Shown: positions 32,321 through 42,900 of the stretch, one piece after another | Layout: each line of letters starts with the position of its first letter | Numbering within the stretch: the stretch's first letter is position 1 | From: Emydura subglobosa | Taxonomy: Eukaryota > Chordata > Testudines > Chelidae | Reading direction: 5' to 3' | DNA length: 64,000 bases | Assembly: GCA_007922225.1 (NCBI GenBank) | Contig: ML679959.1 | Location: forward strand, 24,494,959-24,558,958 | Position numbers and translations under genes: made by a program | Notes under the pieces: model-generated | Database searches by the model: none | What the model was told of the DNA's origin: nothing | The model's input: only the letters and a program-made list of their open reading frames with translations

Positions 32321-33152
32321 GGGGGCAGGGGGAACAACTGGCTGCTCTGGTCTCACAGACCCAGCCCCTCCAGTGACCCCACTGCACATGGGGGCTTAGT
32401 GCCGGCTCGCATCACCCCCCAGGGCAAGGGGCGAGAACCCCACCCTCTCCTGCCACCGCCGTGCCCATCCCGAATCCTTCTCCATGGCCCTGCCGGACCA
32501 AAATCCACGCCCCACAGCAGGGCCTGGCCAAATCCCTACCACAGCCGTGCCACCCCTCCACTGGCTAACGCGGTGTGCTTCGACTGGCCATTGCTAAGGG
32601 GTGTTAGCAGCTTGCTGGAGAATCCCGGCAACGAGAACCTCCTGGGAAACACTTATCTAGGCTCAACCCCCCGGTGTGACCCCAGGTAGATACCTTGCAG
32701 GGAACAGCACAGGGGCCTTGTCCCCACCGGGCTTTTACGCCCAGGTAACGAAGCGGAGAGGCCTGGCCGCAGACTAGCGCCCTTGGCGGAGCGGCTGACG
32801 CCCCGGCGCGCGGGCCGTCCCCACGCTAAGGGTCGTGTGTGTGCCGCAAGTGAACTCTGCAGCAGAGACCTGCCCCCAGCAGTGTGCGCCAGCCATGATG
32901 GGACACTGGCCCCCCCAGAAAAGCATTTCTGGATTCCCCAGAGCATCTCCCAGCCCCGGAAGCTCCCCCGGTCCCACAGACTCCCCAGTGCTAGGGGGGT
33001 GCCTGCTGCTCCAACAGCTGGACAGAAGGACACGGGGCCGCTCTGCCGCAGCGCAGGGAGAGGTGCTAAAGCTGCCCCCCTCCCACGTGGCCGTGGCATG
33101 AAATGAGGGCACCAGGAGGCGGCGCAGCAGGGGCCCAGCTGTGCCAGCGCAG
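32321..33152. other. unique GC-rich sequence, no gene seen
   Basis: No exon or repeat recognised. The patch 32560-32720 has a more balanced composition and could hold a weak conserved element. Confidence 0.4.
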
Positions 33153-33235
33153 ACACCCCGGCTAATTGAGCCGGTTTGTTTCAGAGGATTTGAAAAGAGA
33201 ACGGGTGAATTGCCTTGGAGAGGCATGGAGAAGAG
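33153..33235. promoter_or_regulatory. candidate conserved non-coding element
   Basis: Short island with 'ccggctaattgagccgg' (a perfect palindrome-like pair around TAATT), 'ttgtttcagaggatttg' and 'gaattgccttggagagg'. The CCGGCTMATTxAGCCGG arrangement (33158-33174) is unusual. No repeat signature. Confidence 0.4.
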
Positions 33236-34714
33236 AGAGCAGCCAGCAGGCCCAGGGGCGGGAGGGGGGTACAGACATACTGCAGGAGGGGGGAATATTC
33301 CCATGAGACCACTCCACTCCCTCCCCGCCCCCATGACTCTGCGGGACTCCCCCTGGCCCCGGCTGAGCCGCTGTCTCAGGGCGTCTGCTGCCCCCTACCA
33401 CCGGAGGAGCAGATGCCAGCACAGAGTTGGGGGCACACTGAAAGCAGGAGCCAGGGGGAGCAGATAGGTGCTAAGCAACACCCCCTACACCCCCCAGCAC
33501 CTCAGCACTCAGGCTGGACACCCCCTCCTCCCCAGAATCTCAGTAACGCAGCCAGGCAGCTCTGTACCCCCACCCCAGCAGAGGATGGGGCAGAATCTCA
33601 GCTCTGGAACAGGGGTGGGGTGAGGTCACGAAGGCACAAGCCAGAGGGCCAGAGCCGCAGTGGGGAGCTGAGCTGCCGGGAGGGGTGCACACGCACATCC
33701 AGGAGCAGACAGGGGCAATGGGCAAGACAATAATGTCAATGCTGGGCGATGCAACCGTGCAGCAAGATCCTCGGGGGGGGGGGGGGGGGGGCGGGGGTGT
33801 AGGAAGAGGAGAGGGGTAGCAATGCCACACAGAGCAAGGAGGACAGGGATGGCGTAGTTGTGCCATGCAGGTGGGGCATGCCGGGGCTGCAGCCGGGGTT
33901 CTCCAGCCGCCCACAGGCACGGAAAGGGGGTTTGGAGAAACTGGCGGTGTTTAAATGCACTCAGAGCCTGCTCTCTGGTCCAGGGAACGCGGCAGCCCTG
34001 GAGCCCTTTGCCTCCCACAGCCCAGCTCAGCACCCCCTTCCTGACGGCCACGGCCCTGGCACATGCCCAGAGGGTGAACAAGCCCAGGCCTTTCTGGGGC
34101 CAGGGGGAAGCAAGCTCTGAAGCCAAGGCGCCTGTGTAGGGAAGGCCCAGCAGCTCTGCCCTCACGTGCGCATTTAGGGGCCTCCAGGGTAATTGCTTCC
34201 ATTGGGGTAGCCAATCCCCAGTCCTCCAGGGCGTAATTCACCCACCAGCCCCCGTCCTGGCAGCCAGAGCAGAGCCCCAGCATCGACCCCCAGCTCCAAC
34301 TGCGCCCGCCTCCGTTTGAAGCCACCCTCGGACATGTCACATGGACACCAGGGGACACAGGCTGGCATGGACATGGCATGCAGATCCGGCGTCCTAGCCC
34401 AGCACGGCTACGGCTGCTATCACAAATGGCTCCTCCAGTTCCTAGATCCCTGAAGGGGGCTGGGACACAGGGCCACCTCGACCCCAGAACAAGAAGCCGG
34501 GGTCAAACCCCAGCATATCAGCAACAAAACAAAGACTCTCCAAGCACAGCACTGACCTCCAAACTGGAGCACTTCCCCCACAGCTTTTACCTTTCTCCTG
34601 GCTGGCTGCCTTCTGCTGCAGCAGCTGCTGACTTCCCCCATTTTATAACCTGGAGAGCATTCCCAGCCTGCCCTGCTCTTAAAGGGATAGCACCCTATCA
34701 TATACACACACAGG
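33236..34714. other. unique GC-rich sequence, no gene seen
   Basis: No exon or recognisable repeat apart from a run of 19 G at 33773-33791. That run is followed by another G-rich block and makes a likely G-quadruplex and sequencing-error site. Confidence 0.45.
33773..33791 (+). repeat. poly-G run, 19 bases
   Basis: Uninterrupted 19-base G run, then C and five more G. The longest homopolymer noticed in the window; the count should be treated as approximate. Confidence 0.9.
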
Positions 34715-34807
34715 GATCTGGGTCATAGCTCCTCAAAGTATTTAGGCATCTCACTCCCATTGGTTTGAATGGAAATTAGGTGCCTCAGTACCTTCAAGGA
34801 AGTGGGC
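34715..34807. repeat. palindromic MITE, same family as 19952-20020
   Basis: Left arm 'ctcctcaaagtatttaggca' and right arm 'aattaggtgcctcagtacct' pair imperfectly around 'cccattggtttgaatgg'. Terminal 'gggatctggg' corresponds to the ggcccagatcc termini of the other copies. Confidence 0.55.
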
Positions 34808-34834
34808 AATAATGAGCTGCTGTTTTTCAGGAAG

Positions 34835-34966
34835 GAAGGCTGGCCCAGTGCATAGGGCTCGCCCCTAGAAAGCAAGAGCAGGGTGTTCAATTCCTGGTTC
34901 TGCCACAAATGCCCAATGTGTTGAGCTCTTGAAAAATCTGCCCCTTAGTCTCTGAGTGCCCCACCT
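34835..34966 (+). repeat. tRNA-derived SINE (MIR/CORE type), internally deleted
   Basis: The 5' head has an A-box-like 'cccagtgcatagggctc' and a B-box-like 'gtgttcaattcctgg', with 'ttctgccacaaa' after it, the usual tRNA-derived promoter layout. It then jumps to 'cttagtctctgagtgcccc', the MIR-like segment that normally follows later. It is a sense copy with an internal deletion and adjoins the next element directly. Confidence 0.6.
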
Positions 34967-34974
34967 TTGGGTTT

Positions 34975-35205
34975 TGTCTACACTAGAGCTGGAGGAGTCA
35001 ATCCCAGCTTGGGTAGAGAGACAGCGACTAGCCGTGGAGCCAGGGTGGTGCGAGCCGCGGGATGAGCTCGCCGCCTCGAGTACTTAGGACAGCCAGTCCG
35101 TCTCACCGCTGCAGCTACGCTATTTGTGGCACGCACGCTCTGACTGAGCGAGCGCCAGTACATCTCCTCCAGCTGGAATTCACACCTGCAGCTCCAGCAC
35201 AGACA
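34975..35205. mobile_element. palindromic DNA-transposon relic (MITE), about 231 bp
   Basis: The left terminus tgtctacactagagctg and the inverse of the right terminus (tgtctgtgctggagctg) agree at most positions. Inner arms also pair: 'ggaggagtcaatcccagc' on the left, 'gctggaattcacacctgc' on the right. The centre is CpG-rich ('gagctcgccgcctcgag', 'gcagctacgctatttgtgg'). The layout matches a long palindromic non-autonomous element common in turtles. No coding capacity. Confidence 0.65.
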
Positions 35206-35464
35206 GAGGATCTGCTACGTCCCTCCCACACAGGAGAAATTAATTACGAAGGGTGAGGAGCTCAAATGCTACCGTGAGGGGGGCCAGACAAATACCTGGA
35301 CAGATGAGGAGGGAGCCAGTGCAGGGCAGGGACCGCTCTGCCTACAGGCTAACTAGGCAGCAGATTCCTTGAGCAGCAGATTTCTGGGAGAAGCGGCTGG
35401 CATATCTGTTGGCAGAGTCTCTTCCGTACCAGCAGGACAGAGGAGCGGCCAGGTTTCAACCCGT

Positions 35465-35558
35465 GCACCAGGTTGCAATGCTACTCACTCAAATTTGGCC
35501 TACCCGCCCCACCATCATGCCCGGCCAAATTTGAGTGAGCGGCATTGCAACCTGGTGC
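35465..35558. repeat. 36-bp inverted repeat with 22-bp loop
   Basis: Left arm 35465-35500 begins gcaccaggttgcaatg and the right arm 35523-35558 is its reverse complement at 34 of 36 positions. The two mismatches are transitions (t/c and a/g). The loop is 35501-35522. A transcript could fold into a long near-perfect hairpin. It probably reflects two copies of a repeat end joined tail to tail, since a dispersed-repeat-like segment continues to the right. Confidence 0.9.
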
Positions 35559-35745
35559 CCAGGGTCGCCACACCAGTAGCCTCCCGGCCCACATACTTTT
35601 GCAGTCCTTCGGCGCCCCCGCCTCGTTCGCGTTGCTGTTCTAAGGCGGTAGGAGTGGGGCGGCAGGTTGAAGTTTTGCCTAGGGCAGCAGATTGTTTTGC
35701 GCAGCCTCTGGTGTAGGGCCATGCTAGGGAGCCTCCCCCGGGGGA
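35559..35745. repeat. unclassified interspersed repeat
   Basis: 'ggcgcccccgcctcgttcg', 'ggggcggcaggttgaag', 'tgcctagggcagcagattg' resembles a dispersed turtle element whose end reads like 'ggggcggcaaaaagcctag'. The family is not named; the inverted repeat on its left may belong to it. Confidence 0.35.
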
Positions 35746-36112
35746 GGGCCACTACATTGCAGTGATTCCACTTCCTTGTGGTCAGTAAGAGGGAACCTGC
35801 CACGGGGCTTCCGGTGAACGCGGAGGTGGGAGAGCGACTCTCTGTTGTGGCCAGAGGGGGCCAGACGGCAAAGAGGAGGTTGTGGTGATGGGGAGGGTGT
35901 TGAGTAGCCCTGAAGGCAGGGATCTGCTTCCCGTGCTCGTGGCATTCACATGATGAAACCACAGAGCCAGTCTGGCTTGGATCGTCCTGCTTCGGCCAAA
36001 AGCGATTCAGGCAAGAAGGCCTTTTGGTTTCATCGCAGGACAGGAAGAGCAAGGAAAGCCCAAAGGCAATGAGGAAGGTGCCTCCTCACAGACCTGCCTC
36101 GGCAGATGCACG

Positions 36113-36255
36113 GAGAAGGCTGGGAGCTGCAGCACAGAGCCATGGAGGATGCTGGGAGTTTCACTGGAAAGGCCCAGAGGATGCTGGGAGTCAAAGAACA
36201 GAGTCCTAGAGGATGCTGGGAGTTTCACTGCCAAGGCCCAGAGGATGTTCCGGGG
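36113..36255 (+). repeat. 32-bp minisatellite with alternating 64-bp dimer structure
   Basis: Units begin with 'gaggatgctgggagt' or a close variant at 36113, 36145, 36177, 36209 and 36241, an exact 32-bp step. Units at 36145 and 36209 continue 'ttcactg', whereas those at 36113 and 36177 continue differently (agcacagagcc; aagaacagagtcc). The array is thus B-A-B-A plus a partial unit. It directly precedes the CR1 piece that follows. Confidence 0.9.
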
Positions 36256-36261
36256 AGACTG

Positions 36262-36880
36262 CATCTTGGAAAGCAGCGACTCTGGGAAGGATTTAGGGGT
36301 CATAGCAGACAAGCAACTCAATGTGAACACCCACTGCAATGCTGTAGCAATAAGGGCTCCTGTGATCCTTGGCTATACAAACAGGGAGTAGTGAGTGGGA
36401 ACGGGGAGGTGATTTTACCTCTGGACCTGCCCTTGGTGAGACCAATACTGGGATACTGCGTCCAGGTCTGGTGTCCACGTTTTAAAAAAGGACGTTGAAA
36501 AAGTGGAGAAAGCGCAGAAAAGAACTACAAAAGTGATGGCAGGGCTGGAGAAAACACCTCACAGTGACTCAACAAGCTCCAGCTGCTTAGCTTATCAAAA
36601 AGGAGATTGAGGGGTGACTTGATTACTGTGGAGCCGGCACCTTCATGGGGAGAAAACGCCCTGTACTAAAGGGCTCTTTAATCTAGCGGGAAAAGGCAGA
36701 ACGAAAACCAACGGCTGGAAGCTGACCCCAGACAAATTCAAACTGGAAAGAAGACACAAATTGTAACAGTGAGGGTGACAGACCACTGGAACAAACTACC
36801 AAGGGAAGTGGTGGATTCTCCAGTTCTCGATGTTTTCAGATCAAGACTGGATGTCTTTCCGCAATTACTGCTGTTAAGGA
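36262..36880 (+). mobile_element. CR1 LINE fragment, ORF2 3' part
   Basis: The frame near 36270-36390 reads KDLGVIADKQLN, the C-terminal ORF2 text shared by CR1 elements. After it come 'gagaccaatactgggatactg', 'tctggtgtccacgtttt', 'gagattgaggggtgacttgat' and 'ggtggattctccagttctc', in the order of a CR1 3' coding end. Stops and frameshifts are present. The 3' untranslated tail is missing, and it differs in sequence from the CR1 downstream, so it is a separate older copy. Confidence 0.75.
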
Positions 36881-37119
36881 AGCTGGGAGTCTCAACGCAG
36901 ACCCCCAGAGGGTGCCAGGAGCCTCAGTTCATTCACATGTCCTCATTCCTCACCGCAACCAGGACAGGACAGGGAAATGCAAATGCTCGGCTGGCAAAGG
37001 CGGAAGTGGCGAAGTCTTGGCTAAATCTGACCTGGACTGCTGTCCTTTTTCCTGTTTGCAGGTGACAATTCTTTAGCTTGTCACCCAGCTTGCCATGCAA
37101 GCGGCCGTTGAGTCAGATG
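36881..37119. other. spacer between CR1 copies, no gene seen
   Basis: Unassigned sequence of about 240 bp. Its start repeats the 'agctgggagtctcaa' wording of the upstream minisatellite. Confidence 0.4.
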
Positions 37120-37452
37120 GATGCGCACACATAGAAAGCGAGGTTGAAATGGTGCCTGCTGCACCTGGAGCATAAACTCTGGCATGTCAAGTATAATCAG
37201 GCAGGCTAAGAAAGAATTTGAAGAGCAATGAGCTAAAGACACAAAAACTAACCGCAATTTTTTTTTCCAAGCACACCAGAAGCAGGAAGCCTGCCAAACA
37301 GTCAGTGGGGCCACTGGATGATTGAAATGCTAACGGAGCACGGAGAGACACAAGGCTGTTGCAGAGAAGCTAAAGGAATTTTTTGCATCGATCTACACTG
37401 TGGAGGATTCAGGGGAGATCTCCATACCCGAGGCATTCTTTTTAGGTGACAA

Positions 37453-37704
37453 ATCATAGAATCATAGAAGATGAGGGTTGGAAGGGACCTCAGGAGGTCA
37501 TTTAGTCCAACCCCCTGCTCAAAGCAGGAACAACCCCAACTAAATCATCCCAGCCAGGGCGTTGTCAAACCACACTAAAAACCTCTAAGGATGGAGATTC
37601 CACCACCTCCCTAGGTAACCCCTTCCAGTGCTTCACCATCCTCCTAGTGAAAAAGTTTTTCCTAAAGTCCAACCTACACCTCCCACACTGCAACTTGAGA
37701 CCAC
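37453..37704 (-). mobile_element. CR1 LINE 3' end inserted in CR1
   Basis: Starts 'tcatagaatcatagaag', which is the CR1 3' repeat read in reverse. It then runs through 'gaagggacctcaggaggtca', 'agtccaaccccctgctcaaa', 'ggatggagattccaccacc' to 'caacttgagaccact'. This is a 5'-truncated minus-strand copy of about 250 bp, inside ORF2 of the sense CR1. A few dozen bases of the host element seem to be missing at the junction. Confidence 0.85.
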
Positions 37705-37791
37705 TGAGGTCTCAATAAGGACAGCAATAAGTCACCAGGACCAGATGGTATTCACCCAAGAGTTCAGAAGGAACTCAAATGTGAAATTCTC

Positions 37792-38387
37792 ATAGACTGG
37801 TTTATGCCTTTATCCAAAACCGTAGCAACCATTCACAGTTCCTCTCTGCTCTCCCAACTGAGCCCTAAGAATGGGAATATGATGAACATCTTGTCTGACC
37901 TCTTGCACATTTCAGGCCAGAGGACCTGACCCGCCTGCTTCTGCAATAGGCCCATAATCTCTGGCTGAGTTACTGAAGTCTTCAAATCTTGATTTAAAGA
38001 CTTCAAATTACAGAGAATCCATCATTTACTCTAGTTCAAACCAGCAAGTGACCCTACACTGCAAAGGAAGGAGAAAAAAACCCAGGACCTCTGCCAATCT
38101 GACCTGGGGGAAATTCCTTCCCAACCTCAAATCTGGCGATCAGTTAGACCCTGGGCATGTGGGCAAGACCCACCAGGCAGACACGTGGGAGAGAATTCTT
38201 CGTAGTAATTCAGAGCCCTCCCCGTGTAGTGTGTCCCATTTCTGGCTATTAGAGATATTTTCTAATAGCAGTCACAGATGGGCCATACGCCATTGTAGGA
38301 AATCTTATCTTACCCTCCCCTCCATACATTTATCAAGCTCAGTCTTAAAACAAGTTAGGTGTTTTGCTCCCTCTCCTTAGAAGGCAG
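37792..38387 (-). mobile_element. second CR1-type LINE 3' region inserted in CR1
   Basis: In reverse orientation: 'ctctggctgagttactgaag', 'agagaatccatcatttactc', 'gccaatctgacctgggggaa', 'ggcgatcagttagaccctg', 'ctccatacatttatcaagc'. This is a different CR1 subfamily from 37453-37704. The sense CR1 resumes at 'attactaactgtagtatg'. Borders are approximate because no clear target duplication is seen. Confidence 0.75.
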
Positions 38388-39740
38388 AATTACTAACTGT
38401 AGTATGTGGTCTACTGCTTAAATCGGCCTCTGTACCAAATGACTAAAGGGTAGCTAATGTAACATCAATATTTAAAAAGGGCTCCAGAGGTGATCCTGGC
38501 AATTACAGGCCAGTGGGCCTAACTTCAGTACCAGGCAAACTGGTAAAGAACTATAGTAAAGAACAGAATTATCAGACACATAAACACAGTATGTTGGAGA
38601 AGAGTCAACATGGCTTTTATAAAGGAAAATCATGCCTCAGCAGTCTATTAGAATTATTTGACGATGTCAATAAGCATGTGGACAAGGGTGATCCAGTCAA
38701 TATAGTGTACCTGGACTTTCAGAAAGCCTTTGACGAGGTCCCTCACCAAAAACTCTTAAGCAATGTAAGATGTCATGGGATAAGGGGGAAGGTCCTCTCC
38801 TGGATCAATAACTGGTTAAAAGATAGGAAACAAAGGATAGGAATAAATGGTCAGTTTTCACAATGAAGATAGCTAAATAACAGGGTCCCCCAAGGATCTT
38901 TGCTGTTCAACATGTTCATTAATGATCTGATAAAGGGGGTGACGAGTGAGGTGGCAAAATTTGCAGGTGATACAAAATGACTCAAGACAGTTAAATCCAA
39001 ATCTGATTGCGAAGAGTTGCAAAGGGAAAAATGGCACATGAAATGCAATGTTGCTAAGTGCAAAGTAAAGCATATTGGAAAAAATAATCCCAGCTACATA
39101 TACGAAATGATGGGGGTCTAAATTCACTGTTACTACTCAAGAAAGAGATCTTGGAGTCATTGTGGATAGTTCTTTGAAAACAACTGCTCAATGTGCAGTG
39201 GCCGTCAGAAAAGCTAACAGAAAGTTAGGAACCATTAGGCAAAGGATAAATAATAAAACTGAAAATATCACAATGCCACTATATAAATCCATCGCTACTA
39301 TATAAACCCACACCTTGAATTCTGCATGCATTTCTGGTCGCCCCATCTCAAAAAAGATCTATTAGAATTGGAAAATGTACAGAGAAGGGCAACAAAAATG
39401 ATGAGGGGTATGGAACAGCTCCCAAATGAGGAGAGATTAAAAATACTGGGACTGTTCATCTTAGAAAAGAGATGACTAAGGGGGGATATGACAAAGATTT
39501 ATTAAAAAAATGACTGGTGTGGAGAAAGTGAATAGGGAAGTGTTATTTACCCCTTCATACAACACAAGAACTAGGGCTCACCCCATGAAATTAGCAAAAA
39601 GCCGGTTTAAAACAAAGGAAAGGAAGTACGTCTTCACACAATGCAGTCAACCTGTGGAACTCCTTGCCAGGGGATGCTGTGAAGGTCAAAAGTATAAATG
39701 GGCTTAAAAAAGAATTTGATAAATTCATGGAGGATAGGTC
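38388..39740 (+). pseudogene. CR1 reverse transcriptase fragment, inactive
   Basis: The frame from about 38462 to 38866 includes the RT block YLDFQKAFDEVPH (38708-38746), whose first catalytic aspartate is kept, then a stop at about 38864-38866. Further on, the FADD catalytic box reads FAGD (38960-38971) and is followed by a TGA (38978-38980). The C-terminal ERDLGVIV-type block lies near 39145. CR1 RT would reverse-transcribe its own RNA in the nucleus; this copy cannot. The region upstream of the insertion at 37792-38387 carries the preceding part of the same ORF2. Confidence 0.8.
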
Positions 39741-40539
39741 TGTGACATTCCCTCCCCTCCCCTCCCCCCGGTGATCTGAAATGGTGTGTGGCTGTGTCAC
39801 CCCAATTCTTCACTCCTGGGCCCCAACTTATTCTTCTTTGCTGTGTAGACCGCCCACTCCTGCATCAGCCTACACCCAGCCTCCTGCAAGTAATCAGTCC
39901 CTGACCTAGTGAAGGAGCGCTTTTGGCTAGCCGCTCATGGGGTTAACCCCCAGCAAACACCTCCAGTCCCAGATGCAATCCCGGGAACTACCCTTTTACA
40001 GAGCTCAGTGCTGTACACTGCACCCTGCAAGCTCATTACATTGTCAGTCAGTTTATCAAAGAAATTGCTATGCACCAGCTCTGTCACTCTAAGTGAAGTC
40101 TCCACACACATTCAGTCCACATGCACTGCTTTAGATGAAACAAACAAATAAGTTTATTGACTACAGCAAGATTTTAAGTGATTATAAATCAGATGAATAT
40201 GAATCAAGGATTAGACCAAAATTAACTAACAGGTACCTTGCCTCCTAAACTAAATTCAGCACTTCAGTAAGTTTCCAGTCTGTGATGTTAGCTTACCGCA
40301 CAGGCTGGCTGTGATCTTTCCCCGTTTGTGGGCAGTTTCTCAGTGTCCTTGATGTTGCTTAGAAGATGGATTCCAAGGGAGAGCCCAGTGACGAAGGTGC
40401 CTCTCTCTTTTAACAAGCTTCCTCGACCCCCTGGGGTCAGGTGATCGGCCCTGTCCAGCACACAGTGACACTATAAGGGGGAACGTGAACGATACACAAA
40501 TCACATTATAAGGGTGTACACGGGGTACAGTGTGTCACA
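39741..40539 (-). mobile_element. solo LTR, about 799 bp, inserted in CR1
   Basis: The ends are tgtgacattcc (left) and gtgtcaca (right), so the element has TG...CA termini in either reading. Five-base flanks AGGTC (39736-39740) and AGGGC (40540-40544) form a target duplication with one mismatch. The CR1 text continues directly across when the element is removed. On the minus strand an AATAAA lies at 40153-40158 in a plausible polyadenylation position, which sets the orientation. There is no internal coding region. Gypsy or endogenous-retrovirus origin cannot be told apart from the LTR alone. Confidence 0.8.
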
Positions 40540-40768
40540 AGGGCCATCAATGTGTATTAGATGGTCAGGGATGTAACCCCATGCTCCAGGTGTCCCTAAA
40601 CATCCGACTGCCAGAAGCTGGGATGGGACGATGGGATTGGCTCACTCAATAAATTGCCCTGTTCCGTTCACTCCATCCCAAGCATCTGGCACCGGCCACT
40701 GTAGGAAGACAGGATATGGCTAGATGGCCATTGTCCTGATCCAGCACAGCCATTCTTATGTTCTGATG

Positions 40769-42721
40769 ATGACCCCGGCAATCCCAACGGAAGATGTTGC
40801 TGTTAATGTTATCAGCAGACTGTGCAGGAAAGTGCAAGGGCAGGACCAGAGATCATGGATTCACTCCTTCTCCAGCAGCAGAGAAATGAACCATCTCCCA
40901 AGCCCATCAGGAATCCAGGGGAGGGAAGCACCATGACAGCGCTTCCCAAACCACCAGCATATTTGGGACAACGCAAGGAGCTAATGGAAACCTCCAGAGA
41001 GAGCGTCAATCCTGACAGGCCTCCCGCCACAACGGGCAGCACAAGCCGCACCCCGCCAGGAGAGGAAAGCCAGGAGCTAGCACAGGTCAGGGGCTGGGGC
41101 TCTGCAACACCAGCAGCCTGAAAGCCACTCACCTGCCTGAGCCTTCCCATCGGCTGGCTGGCGCTGCAAATTGCAGCATTCTGGGTGAGTCCGTGCCACT
41201 GCTTCCTGTGCCCAGCCAGGCAGGTGCGGGCTCTCTTGGTTCTCAGACCAGTGCCCATCACCGTGGCATCTGGGCTCCCCCTGGGTGTTGCTTTGGAGCT
41301 TTTGAGCAGCAACAGAGGGAGAAAAAGCTATTTAAAACAGAGAAATGGGATCACAAAGCCACAGCAATTGGCAGAAAGGGGGGAGAGTGATGCTGAAGTG
41401 GGACCCAGGTATAGGACTGGAAATGACTTTTACCGCAGGTTTTTAGGTTGGCTTGATTTCCAGTTGGCAGTGCCCTTCTGAGACAGGCAGGGTGCAATGG
41501 CACCCTCCCACACACCCCCCCCAGGGCCAGGAGTGATGCCTCTAACAGCACGGCATGCCATAATACCAGGCTGGTCTGCAAAGAAACTGGGCACAGCCAG
41601 GAGCTCAGGGCAGCACCCCAAGAAGATCACCCTCCCCAATGCCAGGCTGGGACTTGGGGAGATGGGATGTGGCTGGGGGAGGAGGGATAGCACCCTCAAA
41701 AGCTCAGAGCCCCCCCCCGGGAGAGACTCCATCTGCTTATTTCACAGCCAAGAAGGTGACCACCTTCGTCTTGTACAGTGCAGCCAATGCCCGTCGAAAA
41801 GTACCATGCCTTAGTCCTGGCTTGGCCAGCAGGATGGAGCTGTCTCTGGGAGCCTGGCAGATCAGGGCCACTCCTAGGACAGGGCTTCTCCTGCCACGGG
41901 GTTGGATGGTCTAAGAAGGACCACGAGCGCCCTCCTTGTCCTGCATCAGGCAGATGGCCTCCCACCCAGCACGTCACCGGCATTAGCTAATGCCCCCTCA
42001 CTCCCCTCCCCCCACGCTTATCAGCCCAGGCTCTGCTCCGGCTCAGCGCCTTCCGGGGGGGACTGCTGGCTCCCCATCCCCATGCCGATTCCAGGCTCTT
42101 ACCGCCCAGCATCCCAGAGCTGCCGGGCGAGGGCACGTCAGCAGGCGGAGGTGTGGCTGGAAGAGCCGCTCTGGTGCTGACACTTTATCAGACCCGTGTG
42201 CCTGCAGAGCGACTCGGCCCAGGGCTGGGGGGCAGGGAGGGTCTCCGGTGAGGGCAGGGGGGCCGGGGGTGGACATTCTCCCATGTCAGCTCCCGCAGGC
42301 CGGCCCTGTTGGTGACATGCTGACAGGATCGTTGCAGCACCGGCTAAGTTTAGCTCAGGAAGCAGAATGAAGCAGGTCTGACCTCAGCCTGCCCCCCCCA
42401 CCCCCTCCCGGCATGGCATCCGAAAGGGGCTTCACGCCCACCACACGCCGCTACAGCCTCTGCCGCTCAGCCGGCCCGAGCCGGGGCAGCTCTGAAGCCA
42501 GGCTGTGTCCAACCTCCCCGAGGGAGGGCAGCTGGCCGGTGGGGCGCGGGCTGAGCAGGGGCACCAAGGGGCCGGGAGTTGAGGAGACGCTGGCGGAGCC
42601 AACAAAGGAGGATTTGCTGCAGAGTGGCCCAGACACACGTGAAACATGGAGGGGTCACAACATTTGGCCCTACTCTTTTGGCTGCTTTCATCTGACGCTC
42701 TCACGGCCCCCGCTAGCCTCA
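40769..42721. other. unique sequence, no gene seen
   Basis: Moderate to high GC with no recognised exon or repeat. Frames such as the 166 codons at 40812-41312 (minus) and 126 at 41990-42370 (plus) show no domain. Confidence 0.4.
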
Positions 42722-42900
42722 CTGCATAGATGAGAAAACTGGGGCACGGGGAAGGGAAGTGCTTTGCGGTGAGTCAGGGGCTGAGCTGGGAACAGAATCT
42801 TGGAGCCCTGGTTCCCAGCCCCCCTGTAACTGCTAAACCATGGAAAGAACCCAGGAGTCCTGATTCCCAGAGCATCCTCTGCTCTAACCACTAGGGAGCT
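42722..42900 (+). repeat. MIR-type SINE
   Basis: 'cactgcatagatgagaaaact', 'ggggcacgggg', 'gtgctttgcggtgagtcagg', 'gctgagctgggaacagaat', 'cccaggagtcctgattccc' and 'ctgctctaaccactaggg' follow MIR order in sense orientation, with the sauropsid 3' extension. The 3' part appears twice (42798-42839 and 42849-42898), as at 6526-6692. Confidence 0.65.

Larger units (their letters stand above)
37120..40768 (+). mobile_element. CR1 LINE, sense copy, split by three insertions
   Basis: One 5'-truncated CR1 can be followed through four pieces: 37120-37452, 37705-37791, 38388-39740 and 40540-40768. Each piece resumes where the previous one stopped in ORF2 or the 3' end. Markers are 'aagaaagaatttgaagagc' and 'gaagcctgccaaacagtcag' at the start, 'gtcaccaggaccagatgg' in the second piece, RT in the third, and 'ggcaccggccactgtagg' and 'attcttatgttctgatg' at the 3' end. 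The intervening DNA is a minus-strand CR1 tail (37453-37704), a second minus-strand CR1 (37792-38387) and a solo LTR (39741-40539). It is inactive. Confidence 0.8.

Noticed and set aside
42413..42733. 106-codon frame starting MASERGFTP
   Set aside because: Looks plausible at the start but then becomes Gly/Ser/Pro-rich with no domain and runs into the MIR SINE.
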